In this document: in pieces, positions 62,386 through 64,000 of the stretch
Position numbering within the stretch: the stretch's first letter is position 1
Layout of the letters: each line of letters starts with the position of its first letter
From: Streptomyces sp. NBC_01445
Lineage (GTDB): Bacteria; Actinomycetota; Actinomycetes; Streptomycetales; Streptomycetaceae
Direction of reading: 5' to 3'
Assembly: GCF_035918235.1 (NCBI RefSeq)
Contig: NZ_CP109485.1
Location: forward strand, 2,480,001-2,544,000
Length of the DNA stretch: 64,000 bases
The notes under the pieces: generated by a model
Database searches by the model: none
What the model saw: the letters and a program-made list of their open reading frames with translations, nothing else
What the model was told of the DNA's origin: nothing
Position numbers and translations under genes: made by a program

Positions 62386-64000
62386 GTGCTGACACCGACG
62401 TCTGGCAAGCCACACACAAGCCTGGCGCGCGTCCTCGACGACCTCGGGGACGTGCTGCTGGAGTCGATCGCCGGCGGCGGGAGCACGCGCCGGCAACTGA
62501 GCGGCGTAGTCATCCACGACCCGCTCGACGAGGCGCAGTTCCCGGCGCGGGCAGTCGTCCTGGGTGTGGGCGTCCACGAACCGGACGACGTGGTCCGCCT
62601 CCTGTACGACCTCGGCAGCAAGGGCGCGGCAGCGCTCGTCGTCCGGTCACCGTTCACCGCGACCGTGGAGATCCGGCGGGCCGCCGACGAGTCCGGCGTC
62701 GCCCTGCTCGGACTCACCCGCGGAGCCTCCTGGGCGCAGGTCGCCGCCATGCTCCGCACCCTGCTCGTCGAGGGAGACATCGGCGACATCTCACCGCAGA
62801 CGCTGGGCGGCATGCCGTCGGGCGACCTGTTCGCGCTGGCCAACGCCGTGGCCGCGCTCCTGGACGCGCCGGTCACCATCGAGGACCGCAGCTCACGCGT
62901 GCTCGCCTTCTCCGGCCGCCAGGACGAGGCGGACCAGTCCCGCGTGGAGACGATCCTGGGGCGCCAGGTACCGGAACGGTTCACCCTGGGCCTGGCGCGC
63001 AACGGCGTCTTCGAGCGACTTCATCGCGGCCATGCGCCCGTGTACGTCGATCCGCTCCACGACGAGTCGATGACCGTTCCCCGGGTGGCGCTCGCTGTGC
63101 GGGCCGGCGACGAGATCCTCGGCTCGATCTGGGCCGCGGTGCCCGGGCCCCTGTCCAAGGAGCGGACGCAGGCGCTGATCGACGCCGGAAAGCTCGTCGC
63201 GCTCCACATGTTGCGCCTGCGCGCGGGCGCCGATGTCGAACGCAGGCTGCGCGCCGATCTGGTGAGCACCGCGCTGGAAGGCGGCACCGGGGCACCGGAG
63301 GCGATTGCGCGGCTCGGGCTCGTGGGACAGCCCGCGATCGTGCTCGCCCTGGGGCTGTTCGGCGGATCGGAAGCCGATCCGTCGACGGAGGACGGTCTGC
63401 GCCGGGTCGCGGACCGCCAGCGCGTCGCCGACGCGCTGGCCATGCATCTGAGCGCGGTCCAGGCGCGCTCGGCCGTGGCGCTGGTGGGCGACGTGGCCTA
63501 CGGCATCGTGCCGATGCCGGGGAGCCAGACGGACTGCCGGGAGCGGTCGGTCCGCGTCGCGTCGACCTTCCTCGAGCGCACCGGGCAGCGCGTGGACGCG
63601 GCGATCGGCATCGGCCCGCCCGCTCCCGACGGCTCCGTGCTCAGCCGCTCGCGTGACGGCGCGGACCGCGCGCTGCGGGTGCTGCTCGCCAACGGGGGCG
63701 CCCGGCGCGTGGCCACGGCGGAGGAGGTCCACGTCGACGCACTCATGCTGGACCTCGCCGACCTGGCCGCCGCGCGCGGGGACGTGGCGACCGGGCCCGT
63801 CGCCCGCCTGCTCGACTACGACGCCCGGCACCAGTCGCAGCTCGTCCACACGCTCTCGTGCTGGCTGGACGCCTTCGGCGACGTCGCCGCCGCTTCCGCC
63901 GCGGCGTACGTGCACCCCAACACCTTCCGGTACCGGCTGCGACGGGTCGCGGAGGTCGGTGAGATCAATCTGGACGACCCCGGCGAGCGGTTCGCGGCGA
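62386..64000 (+). CDS. PucR/CdaR-family transcriptional regulator, partial
   Basis: The first 538 residues of a PucR-type regulator; the gene leaves the window at the right edge. The N-terminal sensory part contains LSGVVIHDPLDEAQFPARAVVLGVG, a GAF-like middle follows (LALVGDVAYGIVP within the later GGDEF-like segment), and the C-terminal helix-turn-helix is visible: LSCWLDAFGDVAAASAAAYVHPNTFRYRLRRVAEV. The GTG at 62386 has no ribosome binding site and may be leaderless. It lies 76 bp after the racemase gene on the same strand and probably activates the operon in response to an amino acid or acyl-amino acid. Confidence 0.9.
   Translation, partial: MLTPTSGKPHTSLARVLDDLGDVLLESIAGGGSTRRQLSGVVIHDPLDEAQFPARAVVLGVGVHEPDDVVRLLYDLGSKGAAALVVRSPFTATVEIRRAADESGVALLGLTRGASWAQVAAMLRTLLVEGDIGDISPQTLGGMPSGDLFALANAVAALLDAPVTIEDRSSRVLAFSGRQDEADQSRVETILGRQVPERFTLGLARNGVFERLHRGHAPVYVDPLHDESMTVPRVALAVRAGDEILGSIWAAVPGPLSKERTQALIDAGKLVALHMLRLRAGADVERRLRADLVSTALEGGTGAPEAIARLGLVGQPAIVLALGLFGGSEADPSTEDGLRRVADRQRVADALAMHLSAVQARSAVALVGDVAYGIVPMPGSQTDCRERSVRVASTFLERTGQRVDAAIGIGPPAPDGSVLSRSRDGADRALRVLLANGGARRVATAEEVHVDALMLDLADLAAARGDVATGPVARLLDYDARHQSQLVHTLSCWLDAFGDVAAASAAAYVHPNTFRYRLRRVAEVGEINLDDPGERFAA

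Overview
High G+C DNA with strong third-position G/C bias, GTG starts, Tat and lipoprotein exports, a SARP-type regulator, XRE-cupin, PucR and FCD-GntR regulators, and several integrase-core insertion sequences all point to a Streptomyces or close relative. The mosaic of metabolic cassettes separated by decayed transposases suggests a chromosomal arm or other accessory region. No tRNA, rRNA, CRISPR or replication gene was seen.

Layout. (1) 1-8898, energy and stress cassette: a GH65 disaccharide phosphorylase (cut by the window edge) with a beta-phosphoglucomutase-type HAD enzyme, phosphoketolase divergent from a PPK2 polyphosphate kinase, a tandem universal stress protein, the stump of a second one destroyed next to a truncated transposase, and an aldehyde dehydrogenase. 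(2) 9071-13531, redox and regulator pairs: a short-chain dehydrogenase (SDR) with a divergent MarR gene, and a quinone oxidoreductase divergent from SDR-TetR around a perfect palindrome. (3) 13743-14774, transposase debris. (4) 14807-19299, plant-polysaccharide enzymes: a secreted GH5 and a secreted protein with two GH43 domains, with a LacI-type palindrome upstream of GH5. (5) 19314-22499, nested mobile DNA: an IS with mapped inverted repeats abuts a broken tnpB, whose 5' end abuts the right end of a tnpB element with a complete nuclease. (6) 22500-26384: FCD-type GntR, an isopenicillin N epimerase-like PLP enzyme and a SARP. (7) 26392-36871: a dpp/opp-type transporter operon whose binding-protein gene diverges from a close paralog that heads an alpha-mannosidase operon. 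(8) 36874-40603: IS wreckage, then a complete RNase J.

(9) 40947-54767 is the most system-like region: two tightly overlapping minus-strand operons plus regulator and permeases. One encodes an ABC transporter, FAD oxidase, creatininase-family hydrolase, cupin, AtzH-amidase fusion and isochorismatase-type hydrolase. The other encodes a flavin reductase, MBL hydrolase and cytosine deaminase-like amidohydrolase. An XRE-cupin regulator, an NCS2 nucleobase permease and a 2-oxoglutarate oxygenase lie beside them. The two operons share a 19-bp dyad box (17 of 19 identical). I infer uptake and stepwise opening of an unknown nitrogen heterocycle. (10) 55100-56300 is another decayed IS.

(11) 56547-64000: a LysE exporter, then an operon of D-aminoacylase-type amidohydrolase, M20 hydrolase, GNAT acyltransferase and N-acylamino acid racemase, followed by a PucR regulator. 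This gene set resembles the known route that converts D-amino acids to L-amino acids through N-succinyl intermediates.
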